Positions 55,459 to 64,000 of a stretch of DNA of 64,000 nt are shown piece by piece. Each line of letters opens with the position of its first letter. Position 1 is the stretch's first letter. The notes under the pieces are model-generated. The model did no database searches, was not told the origin of the DNA, and saw only the letters and a program-made list of their open reading frames with translations. Made by a program: the position numbers and the translations under genes. The DNA is from Gracilimonas mengyeensis (GTDB taxonomy: Bacteria; Bacteroidota; Rhodothermia; Balneolales; Balneolaceae), in the NCBI RefSeq assembly GCF_900182705.1, contig NZ_FXTP01000004.1, positions 1 to 64,000 of the forward strand, in the 5' to 3' direction.

Positions 55459-57882
55459 ATGAAACCCTATAGATTATTACTGCTACTAAGTTGTGTACTT
55501 TTAATTGCTTATGCATGTCATATACCGGCTCAAGCCCAACAATTTCAATTGCCTTTACTTGATAAAAAAGAACTGCTCGAAAATAGACACTTGGAGCGAG
55601 CATCAAGTGCGTATAAACCCTCTCAAACAACCTCAGTAGGAAATAATGAAGAAATTGGGGCCCACCTAACTCCACGAAATACGGGAGAAAATTCACTTTC
55701 TTCGTATTATAATGTTAATGGATTTGCAGACAGTCAGGGACGGTATTATTTCATGTCTTCTGGGTACGCCAATTATGCAGTTGATATATTAGATGGGTCA
55801 ACCTGGAGCCATCTTGAAGTGGGAGAAGAACTGGCGGGGCCTCCGTTGGATATGATCGAAGTTCAAAACGGGAATATATGGGTGTTAACAAATTACGGTG
55901 CTTATCAATATGACAGTAATTGGGAGGAGATTTCCAGTTATCAATTAGCCGATTCTGATACCATGTCGAACCAAATGCAGCAAGGCATATTAGACTCACA
56001 AGGACGATTGTGGATCTATCATCAGCCCGATTATTCTAATAACTATGACCCTGAAACAGGACAACAGGAACAGGTGTTAGAAAAAATTGGTGGGATTTCC
56101 GTGTATGATCCTGACCAAGAAACGGTAATAGCTCGTTCCGATACCATGGATTATGAAATCATTGATAACCTGTCCTTAGCAGGTGCCCGGGAAATGACGG
56201 TTGATGATGACGGCCGGGTTTGGGTTGTTGTGCAACCTACGGATTCAACAAGCAGCGGAATTGCCGTCTTCGAACCATCCTTAAACTATGTTCAGTCCTT
56301 TACTCCTGACAACAGTAATTTGGGTGATGACATCATCGCAATAGCTGCAGACTACAATGGAACTGTCTGGGGTAGTTTAGCCGACAGTAGCATCGCCTAT
56401 TATGAATACAGCAAATGGAATAATTATGACGATACCTCTGAAATTTTTGATTCCTACTGTGTGGATTTAACATTAGGGTCCGATAACCAATTGTATTGTG
56501 CCCAGGAAGGAAGCAATGTCCTCGTTTATGACGGCTCATCCTGGAGTGAAATGCCGGAAATTGTCGATGGACAGGATTTTTCAGCTATTGAGACAATAGT
56601 AAGTAATCAGGATGGCTCCGATATGTTTTTGAAAAATACCTCCGAAAAAGCCGGGGTTTTTCTCAAAGAGGAGGACACTTGGGCTTTTTACTCCACTTGG
56701 TCTGATAACGGACTTTTTTCAAATGTTATACTTGGCTTGTCGGTTGATGAGAAAAACGGCCTTTGGGCGAGTGGATTCTACGGTACTTCATACTTTGATG
56801 GTACCGACTGGACCTATTACGATGAAACAGACGGATTAGCAGACAAATATTCCTGGAAAATTCATGCAGCTTCTGATGGCACCGTATGGTTTGGGACTAC
56901 AGGCGATGACCTTTCCTATCTTGAAGAGGGTGAATTTCATATTGTGGACGAATATCCGGGCTTTTACGGAGAGGGAATGTATGAAGACCGCGATGGAAAC
57001 ATGTGGTTTGGCCACTACCAAACGGAAGATGGCGGGATCTTAATGTATGACGGGGAGGATTTCACTCACTTTCCAATGGACACTAGAACGATAGGAGGCG
57101 TTGTCCTTTCTTTTGCACAGGGTCCCGATGACTTTATATATGCTACCTCATCAACCTCAACGGGTTTGCATCTTATTCAATATGACGGAGATGAATGGTC
57201 CAAATGGAGCCCCTATCCTGATTCGGTTCTGACTGTAGGTTATACAAAATTAGCGGCTGATCAAGAACACAATCTATGGTTTTTAGATGAAGACGGCCTC
57301 AGGAAATGGGATGGTGAAAATTTAGCAACATATCAATTTCCTGAGGGAAAAGAGACTGGCGCTACAGAAGCAATGGAAGTAGATTCGGATGGAAATATTT
57401 GGATGGAATTATCCAATAGAAACAATGTAAGTGTTGGAGTATTTAAAGTAGATGAGGAAGAATGGGTAATCCATGATTTACCAAACTCACAAGGAATTTA
57501 TGACATTAAACATGATGGAAACGGTAATACCTGGATTGCATCTTATCCTAATGGAATTTATAAGTTTAATGCCGGAATAACGGTACCGACAGAATCAGAA
57601 CCCGATACGCCTGAACGATTTACGCTCGAACAAAACTACCCGAACCCGTTTAATCCAACTACAAATATAGTTTATAATCTACCTGAAGCAGTGAATGGAA
57701 TAACGGTAAGTGTGTACAACGTTTTGGGTAAAAAAGTAGCCACGCTGGTTAACGGCGAAACCCAAAGTGCCGGACAACACCAGGTAACATTTGATGCTAC
57801 GGAATTTTCAAGTGGTGTCTATTTTTACCGAATTGAAAGCAAGCAGTTTACCACTTCCAAAAAAATGATGTTGATCAAATAA
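55459..57882 (+). CDS. large secreted propeller protein with type IX sorting domain
   Basis: 807-residue secreted protein. The signal peptide ends at AQAQ (about residue 30). The body has repeated units of the kind DGSTWSHLEVG, DGRVWVVVQP, DGTVWFGTTGDD, DGNMWFGHY and DSDGNIWMEL, the Trp-anchored blades of two-component-regulator-like (reg_prop) propellers, probably two propellers in tandem. The C-terminal ~80 residues are a type A T9SS sorting domain: QNYPNPFNPTTNIVYNLPE, VYNVLGKKVATLVNG, FSSGVYFYRI and KKMMLIK. No kinase or DNA-binding domain follows, so it is a free secreted propeller. It sits alone between purK and purE on the opposite strand. Confidence 0.87.
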   Translation: MKPYRLLLLLSCVLLIAYACHIPAQAQQFQLPLLDKKELLENRHLERASSAYKPSQTTSVGNNEEIGAHLTPRNTGENSLSSYYNVNGFADSQGRYYFMSSGYANYAVDILDGSTWSHLEVGEELAGPPLDMIEVQNGNIWVLTNYGAYQYDSNWEEISSYQLADSDTMSNQMQQGILDSQGRLWIYHQPDYSNNYDPETGQQEQVLEKIGGISVYDPDQETVIARSDTMDYEIIDNLSLAGAREMTVDDDGRVWVVVQPTDSTSSGIAVFEPSLNYVQSFTPDNSNLGDDIIAIAADYNGTVWGSLADSSIAYYEYSKWNNYDDTSEIFDSYCVDLTLGSDNQLYCAQEGSNVLVYDGSSWSEMPEIVDGQDFSAIETIVSNQDGSDMFLKNTSEKAGVFLKEEDTWAFYSTWSDNGLFSNVILGLSVDEKNGLWASGFYGTSYFDGTDWTYYDETDGLADKYSWKIHAASDGTVWFGTTGDDLSYLEEGEFHIVDEYPGFYGEGMYEDRDGNMWFGHYQTEDGGILMYDGEDFTHFPMDTRTIGGVVLSFAQGPDDFIYATSSTSTGLHLIQYDGDEWSKWSPYPDSVLTVGYTKLAADQEHNLWFLDEDGLRKWDGENLATYQFPEGKETGATEAMEVDSDGNIWMELSNRNNVSVGVFKVDEEEWVIHDLPNSQGIYDIKHDGNGNTWIASYPNGIYKFNAGITVPTESEPDTPERFTLEQNYPNPFNPTTNIVYNLPEAVNGITVSVYNVLGKKVATLVNGETQSAGQHQVTFDATEFSSGVYFYRIESKQFTTSKKMMLIK

Positions 57883-58327
57883 TATGTTCTGGCAACTTGT
57901 ATCGTCAGATTTAATATTCGAGAATGCAGATACGCAATCAGTTAACCTGAATATCAAGTTGCTTGGAGAGCTGAGTTATTTCCTCATTCCGGTACTCCCA
58001 GACTGTGTGAAAAGAATTCCATTGTTGACATGAAGTTTAATTAGGGAAAACAGCTTATTTGAGCCAACCCTGGAAGTGTTCTAAACCCTTCCAGGTTTTT
58101 CTCCTAAATAATTAATGAACCTTCATAAAAAATTTGAGTTATTATACAGGTTGTCCGAGCCGGAATGCTCATTGGAGACACTGTTTCAACCGAATTAGGG
58201 GTTCCTCAAAAAGTAACGCCGTGCTGTTTGAAGGCAAATGAAAATGTTAAAGATTGCCGAATCAGGTTTCAGATATCAGGATAAAACCAATTCAAAATTC
58301 AACATTTAGCATTCCAAATTTCCTACC
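57883..58327. other. spacer between the T9SS cargo gene and purK
   Basis: 445 bp without a supported gene. It contains a hairpin CTGGAAG / CTTCCAG (58070-58094) with AACC/GGTT extension and following T5, the likely terminator of the cargo gene, and a 26-base sequence (58288-58313) identical to part of the palindrome at 24039-24064. Confidence 0.5.
58064..58100 (+). terminator. probable terminator of the T9SS cargo gene
   Basis: Stem around CTGGAAG (58070-58076) and CTTCCAG (58088-58094), extended by AACC/GGTT, followed by T5. It is about 185 nt downstream of the stop codon. Confidence 0.65.
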
Positions 58328-59488
58328 CTAAATCTCAATATTCCTGGTTACATGCATAGCCGTTTTATAGGTTTCCTCAAGATTGTCCCCCAATAACGTG
58401 TAATGTGCCATCTTGCGGCCTACTTTACTGTCGATTTTTCCATAGACATGCAAATGACCGTTTTCAGTTTCTAAGGCTTCTTTAATGTGATCGGTCTCAG
58501 CCGGACGTTTATGGGTTCCCAGCAGGTTGATCATGGCCACGGCGGGTTTATTGAGTTTGGTAGAGCCAAGGGGGAGATCAAGCACAGCACGCACATGATT
58601 TTCAAATTGGGAAGCTACCGCTCCCTCAATAGTGTAGTGACCAGAATTGTGTGGGCGCGGGGCTGATTCATTCAGCAGAATTTCACCGTCTTCGGTCAAG
58701 AAAAATTCAAAAGCGATGATACCCTTTGCGTCAATAGCTTCCATCGCTTTCACAGCCAACTCTTGGGCACGTTCCTGGAAGTGTGAGTCAACAGGTGCGG
58801 GGGATAAAACGGCTACACAAATGTGATCTTCCTGCACGGTTTCGCAGCAAGGATACACGGCTATACCGGTTTCGTTTCGGGCTACTTGGACCGCCAGCTC
58901 ATTGGTGAAATCCACAAATGCTTCGGCAATGATGTCCTGCCCGGCATTACCGCCCAGGTTATCGAACGCTTCTTTGGCTGATTCCAAGTTTTTGACGGTT
59001 TCGTTTCCATAGCCATCATATCCGCCTTTGGATGACTTGAGCAGGTACGGCCAGCCGTGTTCTTCCCCAAAATCCTTCAAATCCAATTCATCCTTAATCA
59101 AACTGTAAGGCGTTACGGGAATGCCGGCATCTTCAAAAGTCTGTTTCTCAATGAGTTTGTTTTCGATGAGGGCAAAAGTCTCAGGAGAGGGATAGATAGG
59201 CGTGCCACTTTTATCACGAACTTCCTTCAGGATGTCTGAACTGATGAATTCATTTTCCAGAGTGATGACATCGCAGCCTTTGGCGAATTCTACCATGTCA
59301 TCCACAGAATCAAAAGATCCGGAGGTGGAATAAGGCGTCATGAATTGGACCGGTTCGTTTTCGGTTCGATCTGAAAAAACAGCGACTTGAATACCAAAAC
59401 GAAAAGCTTCAAGTGCGCTCATGCGGGCCAGCTGTCCGGCGCCTAAAAATCCAAGTTTGAGTGTAGCAGGAAGTGATGTACGTGACAT
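58328..59488 (-). CDS. purK: N5-carboxyaminoimidazole ribonucleotide synthase
   Basis: 386-residue ATP-grasp ligase that carboxylates AIR with bicarbonate to N5-CAIR. N-terminal GFLGAGQLARMSALEAFRFG (about residues 12-31, quoted in part: LGAGQLARM) is the PurK hallmark. The ATP-grasp core includes LKSSKGGYDGYGN (about 150-162), FEFFLTEDGEILLNESAPRP (quoted in part: NESAPRPHNSGHYT, about 272-285) and a C-terminal lid. It works directly before PurE, whose gene is 3.5 kb away on the same strand. It is divergent from prfA with a 146-bp shared promoter region. Confidence 0.95.
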   Translation of the reverse strand: MSRTSLPATLKLGFLGAGQLARMSALEAFRFGIQVAVFSDRTENEPVQFMTPYSTSGSFDSVDDMVEFAKGCDVITLENEFISSDILKEVRDKSGTPIYPSPETFALIENKLIEKQTFEDAGIPVTPYSLIKDELDLKDFGEEHGWPYLLKSSKGGYDGYGNETVKNLESAKEAFDNLGGNAGQDIIAEAFVDFTNELAVQVARNETGIAVYPCCETVQEDHICVAVLSPAPVDSHFQERAQELAVKAMEAIDAKGIIAFEFFLTEDGEILLNESAPRPHNSGHYTIEGAVASQFENHVRAVLDLPLGSTKLNKPAVAMINLLGTHKRPAETDHIKEALETENGHLHVYGKIDSKVGRKMAHYTLLGDNLEETYKTAMHVTRNIEI

Positions 59489-59634
59489 ATCGGGTTTTTC
59501 TTTTAAAGGTAAGAATATTTTGAGTTATGCGTTGCTATTGCCGAAGTAAACAAAACTTTAGGTGCTTTGGTTTTCGTCTATTAATACACAGACGAATTTC
59601 TTAATTTTGAAGCCGATAAAAATCAGCCCAACCT

Positions 59635-60714
59635 ATGGATATAGAAGCAAAATTAGAGTCAATTAAATCCCGGTTCGAAGAAGTAAATGCAGCGATGAGC
59701 GACCCAGCTGTGTTTGACGACCCGGATAAATACACCGCCCTCACCAAAGAACGTAGTGATCTGGAAGAACTGGTGAAGGATTATGATACCTGGAAAGATC
59801 TGAAGAATCGGCAAGAGGGAAATAAAGAGCTCATCGAGATGGATGAGGACCCGGAGATTACCGAGATGGCGAAGATGGAAAATGCCGAGATTAAGGATCA
59901 GCTGGTGAAGCTGGAAGAAGAGATCAAGATGAAATTGATTCCTAAAGATCCCGAGGATTCCAAAAATGCCATTGTGGAGATCCGTGCGGGCACTGGCGGC
60001 GATGAAGCCGCTATTTTTGCCGGTGATTTGTTTGATATGTACCGTCGCTATTCCGATAAAAAGGGCTGGAAGATGAGTCTCATGAATATTGCAGACTCAG
60101 AAAAGGGCGGATATAAAGAAATCGTATTCACGCTTGAAGGCGAAGAAGTTTTTGGGTTGATGAAGTACGAGAGTGGCGTGCATCGCGTGCAACGGGTTCC
60201 AGAGACGGAAAGTCAGGGCCGTGTGCATACCTCTGCAGCTACCGTAGCGGTATTGCCTGAGGTGGAAGAAGTGGACATTGATTTAAACATGAGTGATATC
60301 CGTGTGGATACTTTCCGTGCCAGTGGCGCCGGGGGCCAGCACGTAAACAAAACGGATTCGGCTATTCGTCTTACACACGAGCCTACGGGCATTGTGGTAG
60401 AATGCCAAGAAGAGCGTTCACAGCATCAAAACAAAGAAAAAGCAATGACGATGCTGCGCTCCAAAATGTACGACATCGAACTGGAGCAAAAGCAGAAAGA
60501 GCGGGCCGCAGAACGTAAAAGCCAGGTTTCCACTGGCGACCGTTCCGCAAAAATCCGCACTTACAATTATCCGCAGGGACGTATTACCGATCACCGTATC
60601 AACCTGACGCTGTACAACCTCGATAACATCATGAAAGGTGATATCGGAGAAGTAATAGATGCGCTCCGCGTTCAGGAAAACCTGGATAAGCTAAATGCCA
60701 TGGCGGAGCAGTAG
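59635..60714 (+). CDS. prfA: peptide chain release factor 1
   Basis: 359-residue RF1, which recognises UAA and UAG and releases the finished peptide. The catalytic GGQ motif is at residues 233-235 in SGAGGQHVNKTDSAIR. The region HRVQRVPETESQGRVHTSAATVAVLPE (quoted in part: RVPETESQGRVHTSAA) marks domain 2, with the anticodon-recognition loop typical of RF1 rather than RF2. N-terminal domain 1 (about 1-110) is complete. Gln235 is the residue methylated by PrmC; prmC is not adjacent here. No programmed frameshift is seen. Confidence 0.95.
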   Translation: MDIEAKLESIKSRFEEVNAAMSDPAVFDDPDKYTALTKERSDLEELVKDYDTWKDLKNRQEGNKELIEMDEDPEITEMAKMENAEIKDQLVKLEEEIKMKLIPKDPEDSKNAIVEIRAGTGGDEAAIFAGDLFDMYRRYSDKKGWKMSLMNIADSEKGGYKEIVFTLEGEEVFGLMKYESGVHRVQRVPETESQGRVHTSAATVAVLPEVEEVDIDLNMSDIRVDTFRASGAGGQHVNKTDSAIRLTHEPTGIVVECQEERSQHQNKEKAMTMLRSKMYDIELEQKQKERAAERKSQVSTGDRSAKIRTYNYPQGRITDHRINLTLYNLDNIMKGDIGEVIDALRVQENLDKLNAMAEQ

Positions 60715-60717
60715 GTT

Positions 60718-60790
60718 GAGATTTAAAATTTAAGATTCAAGATTAAAAATTGAATCATCTTTAATTTTAAATCTTGAATTTTTAATCCCT
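60718..60790. repeat. AT-rich imperfect palindrome after prfA
   Basis: Arms of about 30 nt (60720-60750 and 60759-60788) composed of GATTTAAAATT / AATTTTAAATC units are imperfect reverse complements. It fills the gap between converging prfA and the DUF2892 gene and may terminate both. It belongs to the same style of element as those around fixABCX. Confidence 0.6.
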
Positions 60791-60794
60791 GAGG

Positions 60795-60998
60795 TCATTT
60801 AGTCTTGCAAGTGCTTAAACCAAATGGAGCATACAGCGGGCAAAAACTTACCAGGCTGGTGAGTACAAAGATGGCGGCAAGCACCAGCAACACGATGCCC
60901 CATGTACCTGTAACTGTTCCAGTGTAATAGAGAACCACAAAGATGGCAGCTAAAATAAAGCGAATGATTTTATCGGCAGATCCCATATTCTTTTTCAT
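60795..60998 (-). CDS. DUF2892 family small membrane protein
   Basis: 67-residue inner-membrane protein with two hydrophobic helices (about residues 10-29 and 33-52), the DUF2892/YgaP-transmembrane fold. It opens with MKKNMGSADKIIRFILA and ends with FCPLYAPFGLSTCKTK, where the paired Cys residues are typical of the family. The start at 60998 is chosen because GAGGT stands about 8 nt upstream; a longer frame to 61034 lacks such a signal. In other proteins this module is fused to rhodanese domains, suggesting a link to sulfur or membrane stress, but here it stands alone. Confidence 0.82.
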   Translation of the reverse strand: MKKNMGSADKIIRFILAAIFVVLYYTGTVTGTWGIVLLVLAAIFVLTSLVSFCPLYAPFGLSTCKTK

Positions 60999-61200
60999 AG
61001 TTACCTCATTTTTATCGTTATAAGTACCAGTCAATCAAAAATACTACGGCCGTAACTAATAGCAGACAGAGTACGCACACAGCAAAGAATTTTAGTATTT
61101 TCATGCCACAATAAACAGAGTTTCTGAAGGTTTTGTGAACTATTGGTAGTTACAAAATTCGCAGGTAAAAGTTTTCACTCACTAAATAATATTACTGAAA

Positions 61201-61896
61201 ATGAACACACAACATTTAACAGCAGAACAGGTCCAGTCCATACAGACCAGTTTTATCAATAAAGTGTACGGCTGGATGGCGCTTGCCCTGGCCATCACAG
61301 GTTTCGTAGCCATGCGCGTGGCTAGTTCCGAAACCATGATTAATATCATAGCCGGCAATCAGGTCGTCTTTTTTATTCTTGTGATTGCCGAGCTTGGATT
61401 GGTCGTTTGGCTCTCCAGCGCCATTGAGCGGATGAATGCCAACATGGCCATTGGATTATTTCTATTGTATTCGGCCTTAAATGGGCTCACTTTTTCCATC
61501 CTGTTTCTCGTATATACAGCAGGCTCTATTGCCTCCACCTTTTTTATTACCGCCGGTACTTTTGGGGTGATGAGCGCCTATGGCTACTTCACAAAGTCTG
61601 ACCTTTCCAGCTGGGGCAATATCTTGTTCATGGGCCTGATCGGAATTATCATTGCCAGCGTGGTAAATATTTTCTGGCACAATGAAACGTTGTATTGGGG
61701 CATCACCTATATTGGTGTACTGGTATTTGTGGGATTAACGGCCTATGACACCCAAAAAATTAAACGCATGAGCCTGGAAATGGATATTAATTCCGAAGAG
61801 GGCAGCAAAGGAGCCATTATGGGCGCTTTGGCCTTGTACCTTGATTTCATCAACCTCTTCATCATGCTGCTGCGCATTTTTGGAGATCGCAAGTAG
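61201..61896 (+). CDS. Bax inhibitor-1 / YccA family membrane protein
   Basis: 231-residue integral membrane protein with seven hydrophobic helices. The family motifs are clear: FINKVYGWMALALAITGFVA (quoted in part: VYGWMALALAITG) in TM1, LLYSALNGLTFSILF (about residues 89-103), FFITAGTFGVMSAYGYFTKSD (about 112-132, shortened: TAGTFGVMSAYGY), and C-terminal GALALYLDFINLFIMLLRIFG. Members are proposed calcium-leak channels or modulators of the FtsH protease (YccA). It has its own promoter region and a strong terminator; no partner gene is adjacent. Confidence 0.92.
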   Translation: MNTQHLTAEQVQSIQTSFINKVYGWMALALAITGFVAMRVASSETMINIIAGNQVVFFILVIAELGLVVWLSSAIERMNANMAIGLFLLYSALNGLTFSILFLVYTAGSIASTFFITAGTFGVMSAYGYFTKSDLSSWGNILFMGLIGIIIASVVNIFWHNETLYWGITYIGVLVFVGLTAYDTQKIKRMSLEMDINSEEGSKGAIMGALALYLDFINLFIMLLRIFGDRK

Positions 61897-61927
61897 GGAA
61901 GAATCTCAAAAGAAATACAGTTCTTGC

Positions 61928-61961
61928 AAAGGGAAGGTGCCACCAGCGCCTTCCCTTTTTT
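61928..61961 (+). terminator. intrinsic terminator of the Bax-inhibitor gene
   Basis: 10-bp stem AAAGGGAAGG / CCTTCCCTTT (61928-61937 and 61949-61958) running into T6, 32 nt after the stop. Confidence 0.9.
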
Positions 61962-62346
61962 GTGGGGTGATATTAAAGCGGCACTTGAGCTAAAAAACTA
62001 TCGGGGCTATACCAGGCGACCTCCCCCTTTGGACGGATAGATTTATCCGTCCATACCCGAAATAGGTTACTTGAATGGTGGCAAACGGGGCGGGCAAATC
62101 TGCCCGATCTATGTACTCGTTTATAGGCACTCATACAAGGTAAAAACCCAAATAATTAGAAAGTGATTATTAATAATTTAGGATAAAACCTCCAAGGATT
62201 TAAAATCCTTGGAGGTTTGGCCAATAGAGAACAAGTTTTCCTAAAATACTTACCCGAATTCCATGGATAAATTTTTTTAACGCAGGCTTTCCCAAATACT
62301 AAATGGAGGCTCTGCTCCAATACGGTAATCCACTCCAAGTCATCCA
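61962..62346. repeat. cluster of intergenic palindromes
   Basis: Non-coding stretch with three separate perfect or near-perfect hairpins: GGACGGATA / TATCCGTCC (62031-62052), CGGGCA / TGCCCG (62091-62106), and a 33-bp near-perfect palindrome CCTCCAAGGATT / AATCCTTGGAGG type (62186-62218). The last resembles palindromic intergenic repeats I recall from related genomes. No reading frame is supported. Confidence 0.6.
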
Positions 62347-62384
62347 ATAAAAAAGCCCGCTTGCAGGTTGTTGCAAACGGGCTC
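62347..62384 (-). terminator. intrinsic terminator of the GH3 gene
   Basis: Hairpin with GCCCG / CGGGC (62355-62359 and 62378-62382) and inner TTGCA / TGCAA pairs, followed on the minus strand by T6. It is 25 nt downstream of the GH3 stop. Confidence 0.85.
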
Positions 62385-62408
62385 AAAACCAAGCGCATTC
62401 TACGCTAC

Positions 62409-64000
62409 TTATTTTTCGTTGAGTGAGAAACTTTCGGTGAGCACATCTGTAGCGTTGCCACCTACCATAATTTTGAATTCGCCGGGTTCTGCCTTAAAGG
62501 TTTCATCGGCACCATAAAAGCCCAGCACTTCTTCGTTCAGTTCAAAGGTGATGGTTTTGGTTTCGCCAGCTTCAAACATGAGTTTTTCAAAACCTTTTAG
62601 CTCCCTTACAGGACGAATGGTACTGGCCGCTACATCCTGTATATAAAGCTGGACCACTTCTTCGCCGGCTCGATCACCGGTATTGGTAACCTCCACAGAA
62701 ACAGTGGCTGCTTCGCCCATTTTCATGGAATCTTTGCTCAGCTTCAGGTTGTCGTATTCAAAGGTGGTATAGCTGAGCCCGTGGCCGAAGTAATATTGAG
62801 GAGTTTTTTCTTCATCGGTATAGTGGCTCCAGAATACCATCTCGGGTTGCCCCGGAGTTGCATTGGGCCGGCCGGTGCTCACGTGGTTGTAATAGATGGG
62901 AACTTGTCCCACAGACCGGGGAATGGACACTGGTAATTTTCCGGCTGGATTATAATCCCCAAAAATAACATCGGCGATGCCGTTGCCGGCTTCGGTTCCA
63001 AGGTGCCATGTTTCCAGGATAGAGGGCATATTTTCGTACATCCAAGGCTCGGCAATGGGGCGGCCATTCATCAGCACAACCACTACATTATCATTCACTT
63101 TCTTGAGTTCTTGCAACAATTCCAATTGTTTGCCTTTCAGGCTGATATCGGTTTGGCTGCGGCCTTCACCACTTTGGAATGCCTCTTCGCCCACGGCTAC
63201 AATTACCGCATCTGAGTTTTGAGCGAGTCGCACCGCTTCGGGAATATCAGAACCATCATCATCGGCAAAGGTTAGTTCGTTAACAAAGGCACGGTCACCA
63301 ATTGCCAGCGTATAGCCTTGGGCAAAATGAACTTCGGTACCATCATTTACGGCAGCTTTAACACCCTCTAAAAGAGAAACTGCAGAGTTTGCCGTAGCCT
63401 GTGCTCTCCAGCTTCCGATAGGGGTATCTTTGTCATCCGCTAAATCACCAATTACAGCAATAGAGCCAAGGTCTTTGGACAGTGGCAGTACATCATTTTT
63501 ATTTTTCAATAACACGATAGATTTACGTGCCGCTTCACGGGCTACCGCTCGATTTTCTTCTGTGTAAGTATTTTGGTTTTCACGTAAAGAATCAGAGTAG
63601 CGATACGGATCTTCAAAAAGTCCCAGTTGAAACTTAACACGCAGGATGCGTCGAACAGCATCATCAATAAGGGCTTCGTCTACTTTCCCTTCTTCAACTA
63701 ACTCCACCAAATGTTGCTCGTAGCCGCGGGTTTCCATATCCATATCGGTTCCGCCGGTGGCTGCTTTGTATGCGGCATCTTTTAAATCGGCTGCATATCC
63801 GTTGATCGTCATTTCACCAATAGTATTCCAGTCAGAAAGAATGGGACCTTTGAATCCCCAATCGCCTTTCAAAATATCACGTTGCAAAAAAGCATTGCCG
63901 GTCACGGGAATTCCATTTACATCGTTAAAGGAGTTCATAACGGTAGCTACCCCGGCATCAACGGCTGCCTTAAAGGGGGGGAGTACCATGTTTAAAAGGG
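62409..64000 (-). CDS. bglX: glycoside hydrolase family 3 beta-glucosidase (5' end cut by window edge)
   Basis: C-terminal ~530 residues of a BglX-like periplasmic beta-glucosidase; the frame stays open through the right edge, so the N-terminal third (signal peptide and first half of the TIM barrel) is missing from view. Visible parts: MNSFNDVNGIPVTGN, the nucleophile Asp in PILSDWNTIGE, the alpha/beta sandwich domain with VIVAVGEEAFQSGEGRSQTDI and acid/base-region Glu residues, WHLGTEAGNGIADVIFGDYNPAGKLPVS (quoted in part: GDYNPAGKLPVSIPRS), and a C-terminal fibronectin-III-like domain (EVTNTGDRAGEEVVQLYI). The symbol is by similarity to E. coli bglX. It likely works on plant or algal beta-glucans. 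Confidence 0.9.
   Translation of the reverse strand, partial: LLNMVLPPFKAAVDAGVATVMNSFNDVNGIPVTGNAFLQRDILKGDWGFKGPILSDWNTIGEMTINGYAADLKDAAYKAATGGTDMDMETRGYEQHLVELVEEGKVDEALIDDAVRRILRVKFQLGLFEDPYRYSDSLRENQNTYTEENRAVAREAARKSIVLLKNKNDVLPLSKDLGSIAVIGDLADDKDTPIGSWRAQATANSAVSLLEGVKAAVNDGTEVHFAQGYTLAIGDRAFVNELTFADDDGSDIPEAVRLAQNSDAVIVAVGEEAFQSGEGRSQTDISLKGKQLELLQELKKVNDNVVVVLMNGRPIAEPWMYENMPSILETWHLGTEAGNGIADVIFGDYNPAGKLPVSIPRSVGQVPIYYNHVSTGRPNATPGQPEMVFWSHYTDEEKTPQYYFGHGLSYTTFEYDNLKLSKDSMKMGEAATVSVEVTNTGDRAGEEVVQLYIQDVAASTIRPVRELKGFEKLMFEAGETKTITFELNEEVLGFYGADETFKAEPGEFKIMVGGNATDVLTESFSLNEK

Noticed and set aside
59602-59609. TAATTTTG, a match to the Bacteroidota -7 promoter box TANNTTTG before prfA
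   Set aside because: The TTTG partner lies about 32 bp upstream instead of the usual 19-21 bp, so it is not supported as a promoter.

Overview
The window is a gene-dense bacterial chromosome segment of about 43-45 % GC by eye. Two secreted proteins end in the type A sorting tail used by the type IX secretion system (T9SS; ...YPNPFNPTT... near the C terminus), and T9SS-linked genes, a GH97 glycosidase and a Bacteroidota-style tyrosine autokinase are also present. Together these point to the Bacteroidota / Balneolota-Rhodothermota lineage. The sorting-tail style looks most like Balneolaceae relatives; that is an inference from memory, not a search. I see no rRNA, tRNA, CRISPR array, insertion sequence or prophage.

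Layout. 0-6.3 kb: a czcCBA-type divalent metal efflux operon plus a small membrane protein. 6.4-9.5 kb: an FAD oxidoreductase, a U32-family protein translationally coupled to a ferredoxin, and a small lipoprotein. 9.7-15.9 kb: gltB-gltD (glutamate synthase). 16.5-25.9 kb: oxidative catabolism, with glutaryl-CoA dehydrogenase and an overlapping small monooxygenase, a second acyl-CoA dehydrogenase, and a fixABCX cluster (ETF beta/alpha, ETF-quinone oxidoreductase, FixX). The fix cluster is interrupted by a four-helix-bundle element flanked by inverted repeats and is neighboured by vapBC. 26.3-31.3 kb: a histidine kinase, a DUF4835/PorD-like protein, a PorV/PorQ-like barrel and an outer-membrane barrel with helix-hairpin-helix repeats. 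31.4-36.9 kb: sulfate uptake and activation (SLC13 permease, cysQ, cysD, cysN-C fusion), with the cysD-cysNC part markedly GC-richer than its surroundings. 37.4-41.5 kb: a Wzc-like autokinase, a phosphoesterase and a small secreted protein. 41.5-46.8 kb: the methionine operon read leftward (CoA-binding protein, metY, osmC-like, metX, homoserine dehydrogenase). 47-54.3 kb: a T9SS cargo protein, GH97, an old-yellow-enzyme reductase and twin lipoproteins. 54.3-59.5 kb: purE and purK separated by a large T9SS cargo gene. 59.6-64 kb: prfA, a DUF2892 protein, a Bax-inhibitor-1 family protein and a GH3 beta-glucosidase cut by the right edge.

The most interesting signal is the 5' leader of the methionine operon (46.44-46.80 kb, minus strand). 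It starts with an unannotated 23-codon peptide whose codons 12-19 are Cys-Thr-Thr-Met-Met-Cys-Met-Cys. The peptide's stop codon overlaps AAGGGCT, an exact copy of the 3' arm of the intrinsic terminator that follows, which is the layout of a ribosome-controlled attenuator. A canonical SAM-I riboswitch with its own terminator comes next, and then a 153-bp palindromic repeat before the first gene. This looks like tandem sensing of charged Cys/Met tRNA and of SAM.

Other structure not explained by genes: two copies of a roughly 200-bp multi-hairpin repeat (20.8 and 54.9 kb), three similar-sized AT-rich imperfect palindromes filling the gaps around fixABCX, and an inverted-repeat-bounded four-helix-bundle gene inside that operon.
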